A stretch of 64,000 nt of DNA from Buchnera aphidicola (Muscaphis stroyani). GTDB lineage: Bacteria > Pseudomonadota > Gammaproteobacteria > Enterobacterales > Enterobacteriaceae. The stretch spans positions 124,001 through 188,000 of the forward strand of contig NZ_CP034861.1 of assembly GCF_005080865.1 (NCBI RefSeq), read 5' to 3'. The position numbers and the translations under genes are program-made. Of the stretch, positions 23,583-34,281 are shown one piece after another. Positions within the stretch are counted from its first letter, which is position 1, and each line of letters opens with the position of its first letter. The notes beneath the pieces were generated by a model. That model ran no database searches and was not told the origin of the DNA. It was given only the letters and a program-made list of their open reading frames with translations.

Positions 23583-24392
23583 TTAAAATTTTAATACATC
23601 CATCATGTTAAATAAACCCCTATTTTTTTGATGAATCCATATTGCCGCTTGAATTGCACCTTGAGCAAAAGATATACGATTAGAAGCTATATGAGTAATT
23701 TTAATTTGTTCATTAGAGTTAGAAAACATAGTAGTATGTTTTCCAATAGTATTTCCTGATCGTATACTAGAAAAGCTAATTTTTTTTTCTTCTCTTATTC
23801 CATTAATACCTTTTTTTAGATATAAAGAATGTTCGTCTAAATTCCAATTCATAGCATTTGATATTACTTTCCCTATAGCCAAAGCCGTTCCTGAAGGAGA
23901 ATCTATTTTATTGCGATGATGAAATTCAATGATATCGATATCTGAATTATTTCCTATAATGTGAGTTGCTTTTTCAATTAAGTTCAGAACTATGTTAATT
24001 CCTATGCTAAAATTAGCTGAAATCATGATACTGATTTTTTTAGAATATGATTTGATCACTTCCATTTCTTGATTTGAAAATCCAGTTGTACCGATGACAA
24101 TATTTTTTTTTAATTTAGAGCAGTATTTAAGATATTTCAGTGTTCCATTGGGTTTTGTAAAATCTATTAAAACATCAAAATCATTTATATTAGAGTTTAT
24201 TTTATCACTTGCAAAAACTCCTATTTTCCCAATCCCAATGCTTTCTCCTATATCTTTTCCAATTAACAAATGATTCTTTTCAACTAATACTGTGGTTAAT
24301 TGCACACTTTTATTTTTTTGTGATTCCTTTACAAGCATTTTACCCATGCGACCCATAGGTCCAGAAATAGCAATACGAGTTTTTTTTTTCAT
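23583..24392 (-). CDS. dapB: 4-Hydroxy-tetrahydrodipicolinate reductase
   Basis: NAD(P)H-dependent step in the diaminopimelate and lysine pathway, which provides peptidoglycan and an essential amino acid for the host. It has 269 residues (E. coli 273). The dinucleotide motif is ISGPMGRMGK and the catalytic His-Lys region EFHHRNKIDSPSGTAL is intact. Codons 2-4 are AAA within an in-frame run of ten A (plus-strand 24380-24389). It precedes carAB, as in E. coli. Confidence 0.95.
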   Translation of the reverse strand: MKKKTRIAISGPMGRMGKMLVKESQKNKSVQLTTVLVEKNHLLIGKDIGESIGIGKIGVFASDKINSNINDFDVLIDFTKPNGTLKYLKYCSKLKKNIVIGTTGFSNQEMEVIKSYSKKISIMISANFSIGINIVLNLIEKATHIIGNNSDIDIIEFHHRNKIDSPSGTALAIGKVISNAMNWNLDEHSLYLKKGINGIREEKKISFSSIRSGNTIGKHTTMFSNSNEQIKITHIASNRISFAQGAIQAAIWIHQKNRGLFNMMDVLKF

Positions 24393-24411
24393 ATTTTATC
24401 TTTTAAAGTTA

Positions 24412-25353
24412 TTAACGATTTAAACAAATTAAATTTTTAGGAATTGGAAAGATTTTATTATCTGCTATTCCTTTCATTTCAAACAGTCGTTTGGCTCCTA
24501 ATTTTTTTAAATACTGAATCACTTCTATAACTAATATATTAGGGGCAGAAGCGCCTGCTGTAACTCCAATGTATTTTACGTTATGCAACCATTCTTTTTT
24601 AATATCAACAAATGAATCAATGAGTTTTGAAAATACTCCAGTTTCTCGACCTAATTCGACTAATCTGTTAGAATTAGACGAATTTTTAGATCCAATAACT
24701 AACAACATATCAGTAATTTTTGAAATTTTAAAAACTGCTTTTTGACGATCAGTTGTTGCATAACATATATCATCTTTATCGGGACCTTTAATATGTGGAA
24801 ATTTTTTTTTTAAAGAAGAAACAATGAATTTTGTTTCATTAACCGAAAGAGTAGTTTGAGTAAAAAAATTTAATTTTTTTCCATTTTTAATGGATAGTTT
24901 TTGTACATCTTTTACTGACTGAACAAGATGTATTTTTTCTTTATTGTTGTCATATTGACCAATAGTTCCATTTACTTCTGGGTGTCCTTTATGTCCAACA
25001 AAAATTGTCTCTATTCCTTTTTGACTAGATTTTGATACCTCTCTGTGCACTTTTGTAACTAGCGGACAAGTTGCGTTTAAGATAGTTAGTTTTTTTTTTA
25101 TAGCTTCTTTTTCAACTTTTTTTGACACACCATGAGCAGAAAAAACAACTATTGATTTATTTGGAATTTGTGAGATTTTTTTAACAAAGATTACTCCTTT
25201 GATCCGAAAGTAATTTACTATACTCTTATTATGTACAATTTCATGATTAACATATATTTTTTTTTTATAAATTTTTAAAGCATTTTCGACTATTAAAATA
25301 GCTCTTTTAACTCCTGCACAAAAACCTCTTGGATTAGCTAGTATGATGTCCAT
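24412..25353 (-). CDS. ispH: 4-Hydroxy-3-methylbut-2-enyl diphosphate reductase
   Basis: Iron-sulfur enzyme of the last step of the MEP isoprenoid pathway (also known as lytB). It has 313 residues (E. coli 316). The three cluster cysteines are in NPRGFCAGV, NATCPLVTK and DDICYATTDRQ. A run of ten A in the coding strand (plus-strand 25090-25099) lies in frame. In E. coli fkpB lies between lspA and ispH; here only an 80-base gap remains. Confidence 0.96.
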   Translation of the reverse strand: MDIILANPRGFCAGVKRAILIVENALKIYKKKIYVNHEIVHNKSIVNYFRIKGVIFVKKISQIPNKSIVVFSAHGVSKKVEKEAIKKKLTILNATCPLVTKVHREVSKSSQKGIETIFVGHKGHPEVNGTIGQYDNNKEKIHLVQSVKDVQKLSIKNGKKLNFFTQTTLSVNETKFIVSSLKKKFPHIKGPDKDDICYATTDRQKAVFKISKITDMLLVIGSKNSSNSNRLVELGRETGVFSKLIDSFVDIKKEWLHNVKYIGVTAGASAPNILVIEVIQYLKKLGAKRLFEMKGIADNKIFPIPKNLICLNR

Positions 25354-25433
25354 TAATCACCTTTAGAATGTGCATATTTTTAAAATTGTGTGTTACTAGA
25401 AAATTTTTAAAGGTTGCAAAAAAAATTTTATTT

Positions 25434-25907
25434 TTAATCAAAATTTGTAAAAAAATAATGTCGTATTCCTATAACAATTGCCCCAATGAAAATACTAAAA
25501 TCAGCTATGTTGAATGTAGGAAAATGAAAATTTTTAATATGTAAATCGATAAAGTCAATTACAAATCCACGGAATATTCGGTCTGATAAATTTCCTATTG
25601 CTCCTGAGATAATTAAAGTATACGGAATTATTTGATTTTTATATTCATTTTTCGTATTAACAACGATTTTGATTATTATCAATATAGAAATTATGCTGAC
25701 GAATGATAAAAACCATATTTGCCATCCTCCTTGATTTGATAGCATATTAAATGCAGCCCCGTAATTTTTTACATAAAAAATATTTAATATTGAAGATATT
25801 ATTTTTTTTTCATGTATTTTAAGGTGATTTATAATCCAATTTTTACTAAATAAATCAATAGAAAAGATTAAAATTATTATATATATTGAATTGATTTTAT
25901 TTTTCAT
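25434..25907 (-). CDS. lspA: Prolipoprotein signal peptidase
   Basis: Inner-membrane aspartyl protease that removes the signal peptide of lipoproteins. It has 157 residues (E. coli 164). Four hydrophobic segments are visible, and both catalytic Asp are present in SGAIGNLSDRIFRGFVIDFID and HFPTFNIADFSIFIG. The start ATG overlaps the ileS stop by one base, so translation is coupled. Confidence 0.95.
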   Translation of the reverse strand: MKNKINSIYIIILIFSIDLFSKNWIINHLKIHEKKIISSILNIFYVKNYGAAFNMLSNQGGWQIWFLSFVSIISILIIIKIVVNTKNEYKNQIIPYTLIISGAIGNLSDRIFRGFVIDFIDLHIKNFHFPTFNIADFSIFIGAIVIGIRHYFFTNFD

Positions 25908-28735
25908 TATAAAAATATACGCTGTTCACCAATTCCCGTTGTATTTAAAATGCATCTAGTACAAATATTTTGATTAATGGATTTGTTCATTAAATTGTCA
26001 AGATTTGGAATATAGTGCCAGCAACGAGGACATTTGATTCCTTTAATTTTTTCTAGTTTAATTTTTAAAAAAGAAATAACTTTACTTTTTTTTGTATTTT
26101 TAGGTGCTGTATCATATAGTTTAATTTTAGCTTGAGAAGTTAAAAAAATAAATTTTAGCTCTTTTCCTAAAATTTCAAGTGTTTTAGCTAATTTATATTC
26201 AACATATAAAGTTATAGAAAATTCTAGTGAACTGCTTATTTTTGTATCTTTTTTTTCTTCTTCCAAAAATTTGTTTACTTCATTTTTAATTTGTATTAAT
26301 TTATTCCAAAATTTATGATCTAAACAATCTGATTTTTCTAAATAAAATAATTTATTGTACCATTCTTCTGTAAATACATATTTGGATTTATTTTTTGGTA
26401 ATTCATTCCATATTTCGTGGGCAGTGAAAGATAATATAGGAGCTATCCATCTTACTAAAGCGTTAATAATATGATAAATAGCTGTTTGACAGCTTCTTCT
26501 CTCCAAACTGTGTTTTTTTAAAGTATACTGTCTATCTTTAATGATGTCGAGATAAAAAGATCCCATTTCAATTGAGCAAAAATACATTAAACGCTGTACT
26601 ACAGAGTGAAAATTATATTTTTCATAAAACGAAATGATTTCGTCTTGTACTATTTTTGATTGGCTAATAGCCCATTGGTCTATTGAAATCATATTATTTT
26701 TGGAAATCATATCTTTTTCTGGTTTAAAGTCATTAATATTTGCCAGCATAAATCGTGCTGTATTTCTGATTCTACGATATGTATCCGATGATCTTTTTAA
26801 AATTTCATTAGATATAGAAAGATCATTTGAATAATTTGAAGAAGCTACCCAAAGCCTCAAAACATCAGCTCCTAATGTATCTACTATACTATTAGGACTT
26901 ATAGCATTACCAATGGATTTAGACATTTTTCTTCCTTTTGTATCTACTACAAATCCATGAGTCAATACTTTATGATATGGTGCTTTTCCTTTTACTATCA
27001 TTGAAATTATTAATGAAGACATAAACCAACCTCTGTGTTGATCAGATCCTTCTAAATACATGTCAGCATTATTTTTTTGATATTTTTTATTTTTGTACTG
27101 TATTGAAGTATGAGTATTTCCAGATTCAAACCAAACGTCTAATATATCTAATATTTGATTGTAATTATTAGATTCTGTTCCCAATATTTTTTGAAGATTG
27201 GTTTTTCTATAAGATTGAATTCCTTCCAATTCTATTTTTTGTGCTATTTTTTCCATAATTTTAGAGATGTTGGGATGAATTTTATCCGTTTTTTTATGCG
27301 AGAAAATAGACATTGGAACTCCCCATTGTCTTTGTCTTGAAATACACCAATGAGGTCTTTTTTTAATCATTTCTCGAATTCTAGATTCTCCCCAAGAAGG
27401 TATCCAAAGTACTTTTTTAATTTCTTTTAAAGTTTTAGATCTTAGTTCATTTTTATCTATATTTATAAACCATTGTGGAGTCGCTCGAAATATGATTGGA
27501 CTTTTATGTCTCCAACAGTGTGGATATTGATGTAATATAATTTCTTTATTTAACAAACATTTTTTTTCTTTTAACAATTTTATAATTATTGGATTAGCAT
27601 TAAATACATTTATATTATTCAGTTCTGGATGTATGTTATGAATATAATTTCCTTGAAAATCTACCAAATTAATTGTTTTTATACCATATCTTTGACTTAT
27701 TAGATAATCATCTAAACCATGATCGGGAGCAGTATGAACAGCTCCTGTTCCAGAATCACAAGTTACATGTTTACCTAAAATAATAGGCAATAAAATGTCT
27801 TTAAGAAATGGATGTATAAATTTTACATTTTCTAAATTTTTACCTTCGATAGTATTTAATGTTTTCCAATGAGTTATGTTTAAAATATTAAATATATTAT
27901 TTACTCGATTTTTTAATAAAATAAAATAAAATTTATTAGTTTCTATTAACTGATATAGAAAATCTGGATGGATAGAAATGGCTTGACTGGATGGAAGGGT
28001 CCATGGTGTAGTTGTCCAAACAGGAAGAATAAGTTCTTTATTATCAGATAAACGAGTTTTAAACAATTTTTCTAGCGCAGAATTTTGAGCACTTTTTAAT
28101 GAAAATATAATTGATTCTGATTTTTTTGTATAATGTTCGACTTCTGCTTCAGACAAAGATGAACAGCATTGAAGGCACCATGAAACAGGTTTAAAGTCTT
28201 TGTATAAATATTTTTTTTCAATTATTTTAGATAATGTTCGGATTATATTTGCTTCATTTTTAAAATCCATGGTGAGATGAGCATTGTCCCAATCACCTAT
28301 TATGCCCAGTCTGATAAAATCTTTTTTTTGTTTTTGCACTTGATAATTAGCATATTTTCTGCATTTTTCTAAAAATTCTTCATGCGATATTTTATCGTTA
28401 AAACCAATTTTTTCTTCAACTTTTTGTTCAATTGGTAATCCATGACAATCCCAAGATGGAATATAGGGTGCATCAAATCCTGACAAATTTTTTGATTTTA
28501 TAATGATATCTTTTAGGATTTTATTTACCGCATGGCCGATATGTATATTTCCATTTGCATATGGAGGTCCATCATGAAGAAAAAATATTTTTTTTTCTAT
28601 TTTTTTTTCTCGAATTAATTTGTATATATTTTTTTTATACCAATTTTTTAGTATTTCTGGCTCTTTTTTAGATAAATTTCCTCTCATGGAAAATGTGGTT
28701 TTAGGTAAATTCAAAGTGTTTTTATAATCATTCAT
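25907..28735 (-). CDS. ileS: Isoleucyl-tRNA synthetase
   Basis: Class I synthetase that charges tRNA-Ile. It has 942 residues (E. coli 938). Signatures: NIHIGHA (HIGH), [10 protein letters not shown] (KMSKS), and a C-terminal zinc finger with CPRCWH and CTRC. Unlike ThrRS and PheRS in this window, the CP1 editing domain is kept: [15 protein letters not shown] and [16 protein letters not shown], including the His and Asp needed for hydrolysis of Val-tRNA. It sits between ribF and lspA, as in E. coli. Confidence 0.97.
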   Translation of the reverse strand: MNDYKNTLNLPKTTFSMRGNLSKKEPEILKNWYKKNIYKLIREKKIEKKIFFLHDGPPYANGNIHIGHAVNKILKDIIIKSKNLSGFDAPYIPSWDCHGLPIEQKVEEKIGFNDKISHEEFLEKCRKYANYQVQKQKKDFIRLGIIGDWDNAHLTMDFKNEANIIRTLSKIIEKKYLYKDFKPVSWCLQCCSSLSEAEVEHYTKKSESIIFSLKSAQNSALEKLFKTRLSDNKELILPVWTTTPWTLPSSQAISIHPDFLYQLIETNKFYFILLKNRVNNIFNILNITHWKTLNTIEGKNLENVKFIHPFLKDILLPIILGKHVTCDSGTGAVHTAPDHGLDDYLISQRYGIKTINLVDFQGNYIHNIHPELNNINVFNANPIIIKLLKEKKCLLNKEIILHQYPHCWRHKSPIIFRATPQWFINIDKNELRSKTLKEIKKVLWIPSWGESRIREMIKKRPHWCISRQRQWGVPMSIFSHKKTDKIHPNISKIMEKIAQKIELEGIQSYRKTNLQKILGTESNNYNQILDILDVWFESGNTHTSIQYKNKKYQKNNADMYLEGSDQHRGWFMSSLIISMIVKGKAPYHKVLTHGFVVDTKGRKMSKSIGNAISPNSIVDTLGADVLRLWVASSNYSNDLSISNEILKRSSDTYRRIRNTARFMLANINDFKPEKDMISKNNMISIDQWAISQSKIVQDEIISFYEKYNFHSVVQRLMYFCSIEMGSFYLDIIKDRQYTLKKHSLERRSCQTAIYHIINALVRWIAPILSFTAHEIWNELPKNKSKYVFTEEWYNKLFYLEKSDCLDHKFWNKLIQIKNEVNKFLEEEKKDTKISSSLEFSITLYVEYKLAKTLEILGKELKFIFLTSQAKIKLYDTAPKNTKKSKVISFLKIKLEKIKGIKCPRCWHYIPNLDNLMNKSINQNICTRCILNTTGIGEQRIFL

Positions 28736-28746
28736 TATTTTCTCAT

Positions 28747-29691
28747 TTATGTTAAAATTTTTTGATTGATTTTAAAGTAGTTTTTAACTATTTCTACATC
28801 TTTTGAAATTTGATTTTTTAATTCATCTTTTGAGTGAAAAATAAATTCATTTCTTATTTTTTTATATATAAAAACTTCAATTTTTTCACCGTATAAATTA
28901 ATGTTTTGATTAAATAAATGAACTTCAAGTAATCTTTTTTTATGAACGTAATTATTTTTATTTTTAATATTAGAAATTCCTAAAAATTTTTTATTAAAAA
29001 AACAGCGAATTTTTACTGCATAAACTCCATTAGTTATAGATAAGTTATTGTTTAATAAAATATTTGCTGTTGGGTAACCAATTGTTCGTCCTATAGCATT
29101 TCCGTGAATTACTTTACCAGATATGCTGAATGGATGACCTAAAAATGAATTAGACAATTCAATTTTATCTTCAGATAATAATTTTCTAATGTTAGTACTA
29201 CTAATTTTGATATTATTTTGATAATATGTTTGAATTAGAATTACTTTAAAGTTATGTTTTTTTCCTAGTTTCTTTAAAAATTTTACATTTCCATTTCGCT
29301 GAAATCCAAATCTAAAATCATTACCAATAACTATAAATTTTATATGGAGTTTATTTATTAAAATTTTTATGATAAAATCTTTTGCACTTAAAGATGAAAA
29401 GTAATCATTAAATTTAATACATAAAATTTGATCAATTTTCCATAATGAAATATATTTTATTTTATCATGAAAGCTTGTAAGACGAGATGGAATATTTTCT
29501 TTTCTTAAAAATTCTAATGGTTGTGGTTCAAATAAAATAATAGTAGTTAATATTTTGTACTTTTCCCCTACTTTGCAAACATAAGACAATAGTTTTTGAT
29601 GTCCTAAATGTATTCCATCAAAATTTCCAATACTGACAACAGAATTAGAATTAGTGTTTTTAAGATGATTAATTCCTCTTATAATCTTCAT
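28747..29691 (-). CDS. ribF: Bifunctional riboflavin kinase / FAD synthetase
   Basis: Converts riboflavin to FMN and FAD, the cofactors of complex I. It has 314 residues (E. coli 313). The N-terminal nucleotidyltransferase domain shows [16 protein letters not shown] and the [10 protein letters not shown] segment; the C-terminal kinase domain shows [15 protein letters not shown]. It is the first gene of the ribF-ileS-lspA-ispH-dapB group on the minus strand, divergent from rpsT. Confidence 0.95.
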   Translation of the reverse strand: MKIIRGINHLKNTNSNSVVSIGNFDGIHLGHQKLLSYVCKVGEKYKILTTIILFEPQPLEFLRKENIPSRLTSFHDKIKYISLWKIDQILCIKFNDYFSSLSAKDFIIKILINKLHIKFIVIGNDFRFGFQRNGNVKFLKKLGKKHNFKVILIQTYYQNNIKISSTNIRKLLSEDKIELSNSFLGHPFSISGKVIHGNAIGRTIGYPTANILLNNNLSITNGVYAVKIRCFFNKKFLGISNIKNKNNYVHKKRLLEVHLFNQNINLYGEKIEVFIYKKIRNEFIFHSKDELKNQISKDVEIVKNYFKINQKILT

Positions 29692-29888
29692 TTATTAAGT
29701 TAACCTGATTAAAATTTTTGAAAAATGATTGTTAATTTAAACATAAAGATTTATATTACTTTTGATTTTTTATAAAAATTTTTGTAAATTCTTTAAATTG
29801 TGCATAATTTATTTTTCATTTATATTATAATCAATTTTAATTAATTAATATTTTTTATATTTTACACTTTCTAAGTTAGGGGTAAAAA

Positions 29889-30158
29889 TTGGCTAATATT
29901 AAATCTTCTAAAAAAGATTCTATAGCATCTGAAAAACGTCGTAAAAATAATGCTAGTCGACGCTCTATGATTCGCACTTTTGTAAAAAAAGTTCGAATTT
30001 CTATTTCTTCTGGTGATAAAAAAATAGCGGAAGAAGAATTTAAAAAAATGCAACCTATTGTTGACAAACATGTAGCAAAAGGCCTATTGCATAAAAATAA
30101 AGCTGCTCGATATAAATCTAATTTGTCTCTTAAAATTAAAAAAATGATCAGTGTATAA
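29889..30158 (+). CDS. rpsT: 30S ribosomal protein S20, UUG start
   Basis: 16S rRNA-binding protein of the small subunit, 89 residues (E. coli 87), basic and helical ([20 protein letters not shown]). The start is TTG at 29889, with AGGGG at 29878-29882; there is no ATG that preserves the N terminus. E. coli rpsT also starts with UUG and is autoregulated by S20, so the poor start is likely regulatory here too. A strong hairpin at 30179-30215 closes the transcript. Confidence 0.96.
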   Translation: MANIKSSKKDSIASEKRRKNNASRRSMIRTFVKKVRISISSGDKKIAEEEFKKMQPIVDKHVAKGLLHKNKAARYKSNLSLKIKKMISV

Positions 30159-30178
30159 AAATGTTATTTCTTAATGTA

Positions 30179-30215
30179 GTATTGCTTCTTTTTTATAAAA
30201 ATTAAGAAGCAATAC
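30179..30215. terminator. Two-way terminator between rpsT and dnaJ
   Basis: A perfect 12-base inverted repeat (GTATTGCTTCTT at 30179-30190, AAGAAGCAATAC at 30204-30215) with a 13-base AT loop lies between the convergent stop codons of rpsT (+) and dnaJ (-). T-rich sequence flanks it, but not as a clean run. The position and stem length make a shared terminator the simplest reading. Confidence 0.75.
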
Positions 30216-30225
30216 CATTTATAAT

Positions 30226-31362
30226 TTATCTAGTTAAATCATCAAAAAATCTTTTAACTCCATCAAAAAATCTTTTTGAACGAGGACTGTTTTTATCTCC
30301 TCGGAAACCTATAAAACTATTTTTTAGTTCTTGTAAAAGGTCTTTTTGCCTTGAATTAAGATTCACAGGTGTTTCGACCATAACTCGACATAAAAGATCA
30401 CCTTGATTTCTATTTTGAACGGATTTTACTCCTCTTCCTCGGATACGAAATAATTTTCCAGATTGTGTTTCTGGTGGTATTTTTAGCTTAACTCGTCCAT
30501 CTAATGTAGGAACTTCTATTTCTCCTCCTAGCGCAGCCATTGGAAAATTTATAGGAACTTCGCAATAAAGATTATTTTCTTTACGTTCAAATATATGATG
30601 TTTTTTAACTGAAATTTGAACGTAAAGATCTCCAGATGGCGCACTGTTAGATCCAGCTTCTCCTTCATTATTTATTCGAATACGATCATTGGTATCAATT
30701 CCAGGAGGTATTTTAACTGATAATAATTTGTTTGTTTTGATTCGTCCTTGCCCTCGACATGAAGTGCATGGATTTTTAATTATTAAACCTTTTCCATAAC
30801 ATATAGGACACGATTGTTGTACAGTAAAAAAACCTTTTCTGATTTGTATCTGACCTCTTCCATGACAGGTAGAGCAAGTTATTGGTTGAGTCCCTTCAAA
30901 AGATCCGCTGCCATAACATTTTTTACACTTTTTTAAAGTGGGGATTCGAATTTCTTTAACTGTTCCTTTCACAGCTTCTTCTAAAGACAATTCCATACTA
31001 TAGCATAAATCAGCTCCTTTTTTAGCTCTTTGTTTTCTACTTCCTCCAAAAATGTCACCAAACACATCTCCAAAAATATCACTAAAATCCGAAGAGCTGG
31101 TAAAAGTACTATAGGTGTTATTTCCGGAATTATTATTTTCGAAAGCAGAATGACCATACTGATCATATGAAGCTCTTTTTTCTTGATTTATTAGAATTTC
31201 ATACGCTTCTTTTACTTCTTTAAATTTATTTTCTGCATTTTTATCTCCCTGATTCCTATCAGGATGATATTTCATTGCAAGTTTTTTGTATGCTTTTTTA
31301 ATATCACGCTCTTCAGCTGATTTTGAAACTCCTAAAATTTCGTAGTAATCTTTTTTTGACAT
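30226..31362 (-). CDS. dnaJ: Chaperone DnaJ
   Basis: Hsp40 co-chaperone that feeds substrates to DnaK. It has 378 residues (E. coli 376). Domains: J domain with the [10 protein letters not shown] loop (1-70), linker (71-115), four CxxCxGxG-type zinc repeats (about 140-210) and the C-terminal substrate domain. The usual Gly/Phe linker is unusually poor in Gly: [18 protein letters not shown] in place of the E. coli glycine stretch; [13 protein letters not shown] is kept. ATG at 31362 is preferred to GTG at 31368 because it follows AGGAAG. Confidence 0.96.
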   Translation of the reverse strand: MSKKDYYEILGVSKSAEERDIKKAYKKLAMKYHPDRNQGDKNAENKFKEVKEAYEILINQEKRASYDQYGHSAFENNNSGNNTYSTFTSSSDFSDIFGDVFGDIFGGSRKQRAKKGADLCYSMELSLEEAVKGTVKEIRIPTLKKCKKCYGSGSFEGTQPITCSTCHGRGQIQIRKGFFTVQQSCPICYGKGLIIKNPCTSCRGQGRIKTNKLLSVKIPPGIDTNDRIRINNEGEAGSNSAPSGDLYVQISVKKHHIFERKENNLYCEVPINFPMAALGGEIEVPTLDGRVKLKIPPETQSGKLFRIRGRGVKSVQNRNQGDLLCRVMVETPVNLNSRQKDLLQELKNSFIGFRGDKNSPRSKRFFDGVKRFFDDLTR

Positions 31363-31390
31363 TCTCACTCTTCCTGCTTTTAAAATAATT

Positions 31391-31423
31391 GCACGGGCGT
31401 AGATTAAGATTCTACGCCCGTGC
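31391..31423 (-). promoter_or_regulatory. GC-rich perfect hairpin between dnaK and dnaJ
   Basis: Thirteen-base arms (GCACGGGCGTAGA at 31391-31403 and TCTACGCCCGTGC at 31411-31423) pair without mismatch around a 7-base loop. It stands out in AT-rich DNA. No proper T-tract follows on the minus strand, so it could be a partial terminator that gives more DnaK than DnaJ, or a 3' barrier protecting the dnaK mRNA. Confidence 0.75.
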
Positions 31424-31478
31424 TAGTTTAAAGGCGATTATAATATTATTATTTCCGCATATCTTTTGTAAAAGTCAA

Positions 31479-33392
31479 TTATTTTTTAGGATCTTTAACT
31501 TCCTCGAATTCTGCATCTACAACATTTTCTTCTTGTTTGAAATCAGATTTATTTTTGTTTTTTAAATTATCTTCTGATTTTTTTTGATTAATTTCAGTTA
31601 GTTTAGAAGATACTTGTAAAAGAGTTTGTATATTTTTTTGAATTTCAGATTTATCTTCTCCTTTTAACGCTTTTTCTAATGCATCTAAAGCTAACTGAAT
31701 TTCTATTTTATCTTTTTCTTCGATCAAATTTTTATTTTTATTTAATTGTTTTTTAGTGTTATGAACTAATTGATCGCCTTGGTTTCGTGTTTGAATTAAT
31801 TCTTCAAATTTTCGATCTGATTCTAAATTAGCTTCAGCATCACTCACCATTTTTTTAATTTCTTCTTCATTTAGTCCAGAAGATGCTTTAATAGTGATTT
31901 TTTGTTCTTTTCCTGTTTTTTTATCTTTTGCGGATACGTGTAATATTCCATCAGAATCAATATCGAATGTCACTTCTATTTGAGCAGTTCCTCTAGGAGC
32001 AGGTTCAATACCATCCAGGTTAAATTGTCCTAAAGATTTATTATCTGAAGCTTTTTTTCTTTCCCCTTGAAGTATGTGTATAGTAACTGCTGACTGATTA
32101 TCTTCTGCGGTCGAAAAAACCTGACTGTGTTTAGTGGGAATAGTTGTATTTTTGGTTATGAGTGAAGTCATAATACCTCCCATAGTTTCTATTCCTAGTG
32201 ACAGTGGAGTTACATCAAGCAACAGTACATCTTTAACATCTCCAGCAAGAACCCCCCCTTGAACAGCAGCGCCTACTGCTACTGCTTCGTCTGGATTAAC
32301 GTCCTTTCTGGGTTCTTTTCCAAAAAAGTTAGCTACTTTTGATTGAACCATAGGCATTCTTGTTTGCCCGCCTACTAAAATAACATCGTTAATATCTGAA
32401 ATTGATAATCCTGCATCTTTTAATGCAACTTTTAAAGGCTCGATGGAACGAGTTATCAAATCTTCTACTAAGGATTCTAATTTTGATCGAGTAACTTTTA
32501 TGTTAAGATGTTTAGGACCATTAGAATCTGCTGTAATGTAAGGAAGATTAACATCTGTTTGTTGTGCAGATGAAAGTTCTATTTTAGCTTTTTCAGATGA
32601 TTCTTTTAATCGTTGCATAGCTAGTGAATCATTTCTTAAATCTATTCCTTGTTCTTTTTTAAATTCAGTAACTAAATAATTAATTAATCGACTGTCAAAG
32701 TCTTCTCCTCCAAGATGAGTATCACCATTAGTAGCTAGAACTTCAAACGTTTTTTCTTTGTCTACATCATCAATTTCTATTATAGAAATGTCAAAAGTTC
32801 CACCACCAAGATCATAAACAGCAATGGTTCTATTTCCTTGCCCTTTGTCTAAACCATAAGCAAGAGCAGCTGCTGTTGGTTCATTAATAATTCTTTTAAC
32901 TTCAAGACCAGCAATTCTTCCAGCATCTTTAGTTGCTTGTCTTTGTGCGTCATTAAAATAAGCTGGTACTGTAATGACAGCTTCCTTAATAGTTTCTCCT
33001 AAGTAATCTTCAGCAGTTTTTTTCATTTTTTTTAAAACTTCAGCCGAAATTTGAGGAGGAGCCATTTTTTGTTTTTTTATATCAATCCATGCATCACCGT
33101 TTTCAGAGTTTACAATTTGGTAAGGCATAATTTTTATGTCACGCTGAACTTCATTGTCTTTGAATTTACGACCAATTAGTCTTTTTATAGCAAATAATGT
33201 ATTTTTTGGATTAGTAATAGCTTGACGTTTAGCTGGTTGTCCAACCAAAACTTCTCCTTCTTGTGTGTATGCTATAATTGAAGGTGTTGTACGGTCACCT
33301 TCTGCGTTTTCTAGAACTCGAGGTTTATTGCCATCCATAATGGCAACACAAGAGTTGGTTGTTCCCAGATCAATACCAATAATTTTACTCAT
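31479..33392 (-). CDS. dnaK: Chaperone DnaK (Hsp70)
   Basis: ATP-driven chaperone, 637 residues (E. coli 638). It shows the Hsp70 signatures [32 protein letters not shown] and [14 protein letters not shown], the substrate-binding domain starting near [15 protein letters not shown], and an acidic C-terminal tail ([15 protein letters not shown]). The lid is richer in Lys and Asn than in E. coli. It heads the dnaKJ operon under a heat-shock promoter and has the ribosome site AGGAGA 6 bases before ATG. Confidence 0.98.
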   Translation of the reverse strand: MSKIIGIDLGTTNSCVAIMDGNKPRVLENAEGDRTTPSIIAYTQEGEVLVGQPAKRQAITNPKNTLFAIKRLIGRKFKDNEVQRDIKIMPYQIVNSENGDAWIDIKKQKMAPPQISAEVLKKMKKTAEDYLGETIKEAVITVPAYFNDAQRQATKDAGRIAGLEVKRIINEPTAAALAYGLDKGQGNRTIAVYDLGGGTFDISIIEIDDVDKEKTFEVLATNGDTHLGGEDFDSRLINYLVTEFKKEQGIDLRNDSLAMQRLKESSEKAKIELSSAQQTDVNLPYITADSNGPKHLNIKVTRSKLESLVEDLITRSIEPLKVALKDAGLSISDINDVILVGGQTRMPMVQSKVANFFGKEPRKDVNPDEAVAVGAAVQGGVLAGDVKDVLLLDVTPLSLGIETMGGIMTSLITKNTTIPTKHSQVFSTAEDNQSAVTIHILQGERKKASDNKSLGQFNLDGIEPAPRGTAQIEVTFDIDSDGILHVSAKDKKTGKEQKITIKASSGLNEEEIKKMVSDAEANLESDRKFEELIQTRNQGDQLVHNTKKQLNKNKNLIEEKDKIEIQLALDALEKALKGEDKSEIQKNIQTLLQVSSKLTEINQKKSEDNLKNKNKSDFKQEENVVDAEFEEVKDPKK

Positions 33393-33842
33393 TTAAATTT
33401 CTCCTATTTTAATATCTTGATAAATTAGGGGGGGTTCAACTTTTATGCGGCCATTTTTTTGGCTTTTTATTTAGCTACATAGGATTGTATTGTAATTATC
33501 TACAATGTTGAATGATTATTAAATGGGGTCTCTTTTTTCAGTCATCAAGGGCTGAGTGCAAAAAAAATAAAATTTTTTACAAAAGAAAAGGTAATTAAAA
33601 CGTTTTTTAATTCAAATAATTTTTTATAAATATCTTAATATTTTATTTGAAAATAATTTTTAAAAAAATTTTAATTATATTAAAATGTTATTTTTCTTAA
33701 AAAACATGTCTAAATTTTAGATAATAGTATATTTTAAATAATGTATTTTTTATAAATTTTAAAATTTATTAACTTTTTATATAAGTTCTTTTAAATAAAA
33801 AATTATTAATTTTAATGAATTAACTTTATTAATGGATTATAA
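33393..33842. other. Divergent control region between dnaK and nuoA
   Basis: This 450-base spacer holds the sigma-32 promoter of dnaK. Between it and the dnaK start there is an isolated run of seven G on the plus strand (33428-33434, C7 in the dnaK leader). The nuoA side (33560-33842) is almost pure A and T. The nuo promoter must be there, but I cannot choose between many possible -10 boxes. I see no coding remnant. Confidence 0.6.
33521..33551 (-). promoter_or_regulatory. Sigma-32 heat-shock promoter of dnaKJ
   Basis: Reading the minus strand, CCCTTGATG (33543-33551) is followed after 14 bases by CCCCATTT (33521-33528). This matches the sigma-32 consensus (CTTGAA, 13-15 bases, CCCCATnT) and is nearly the same as my memory of the E. 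coli dnaK P1 promoter. Both GC-rich boxes stand out against the AT-rich background. The dnaK leader would be about 120 bases long. Confidence 0.85.
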
Positions 33843-34211
33843 ATGTTTAAATATACAAAAGATCTAAACGAATATTTATCTTTTTTTTCTTATATTATTG
33901 TTTCTTTAGCATTTTGTTTTTTTATTTTATTTTTGAGTTGGTTTCTAGGAGGAAGGTCTTCATCAAGAAATAAAAATACGCCTTTTGAATCTGGAATTTC
34001 ATCAGTTGGAGATACATATCTTAACTTTTCTGTAAAATTTTACTTAATTGTAATGTTTTTTGTAATCTTCGATGTTGAAGCATTATATTTATACGCGTGG
34101 TCTGTTAGCATTGTTGAATCAGGATGGATTGGTTTCATTGAAGCCTCTATGTTTATAATGTCTCTTTTATGCGCTTTGTTTTACTTATCTCGTGTGAAAG
34201 CTTTAGACTGA
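33843..34211 (+). CDS. nuoA: NADH-quinone oxidoreductase subunit A
   Basis: Membrane subunit of complex I near the quinone site. It has 122 residues, compared with 147 in E. coli: three helices and the loop PFESGISSVGDTYLNFSVKFYLIVMFFVIFDVEA are kept, but the hydrophilic C-terminal tail after RVKALD is missing. It is the first gene of the 13-gene nuo operon. Confidence 0.95.
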   Translation: MFKYTKDLNEYLSFFSYIIVSLAFCFFILFLSWFLGGRSSSRNKNTPFESGISSVGDTYLNFSVKFYLIVMFFVIFDVEALYLYAWSVSIVESGWIGFIEASMFIMSLLCALFYLSRVKALD

Positions 34212-34281
34212 CATTGTTAACACATTTTAATGTTAACCAAAGTTATAAAAATTTTTATTTTCGAAAAGAGAACTAAAAAAT

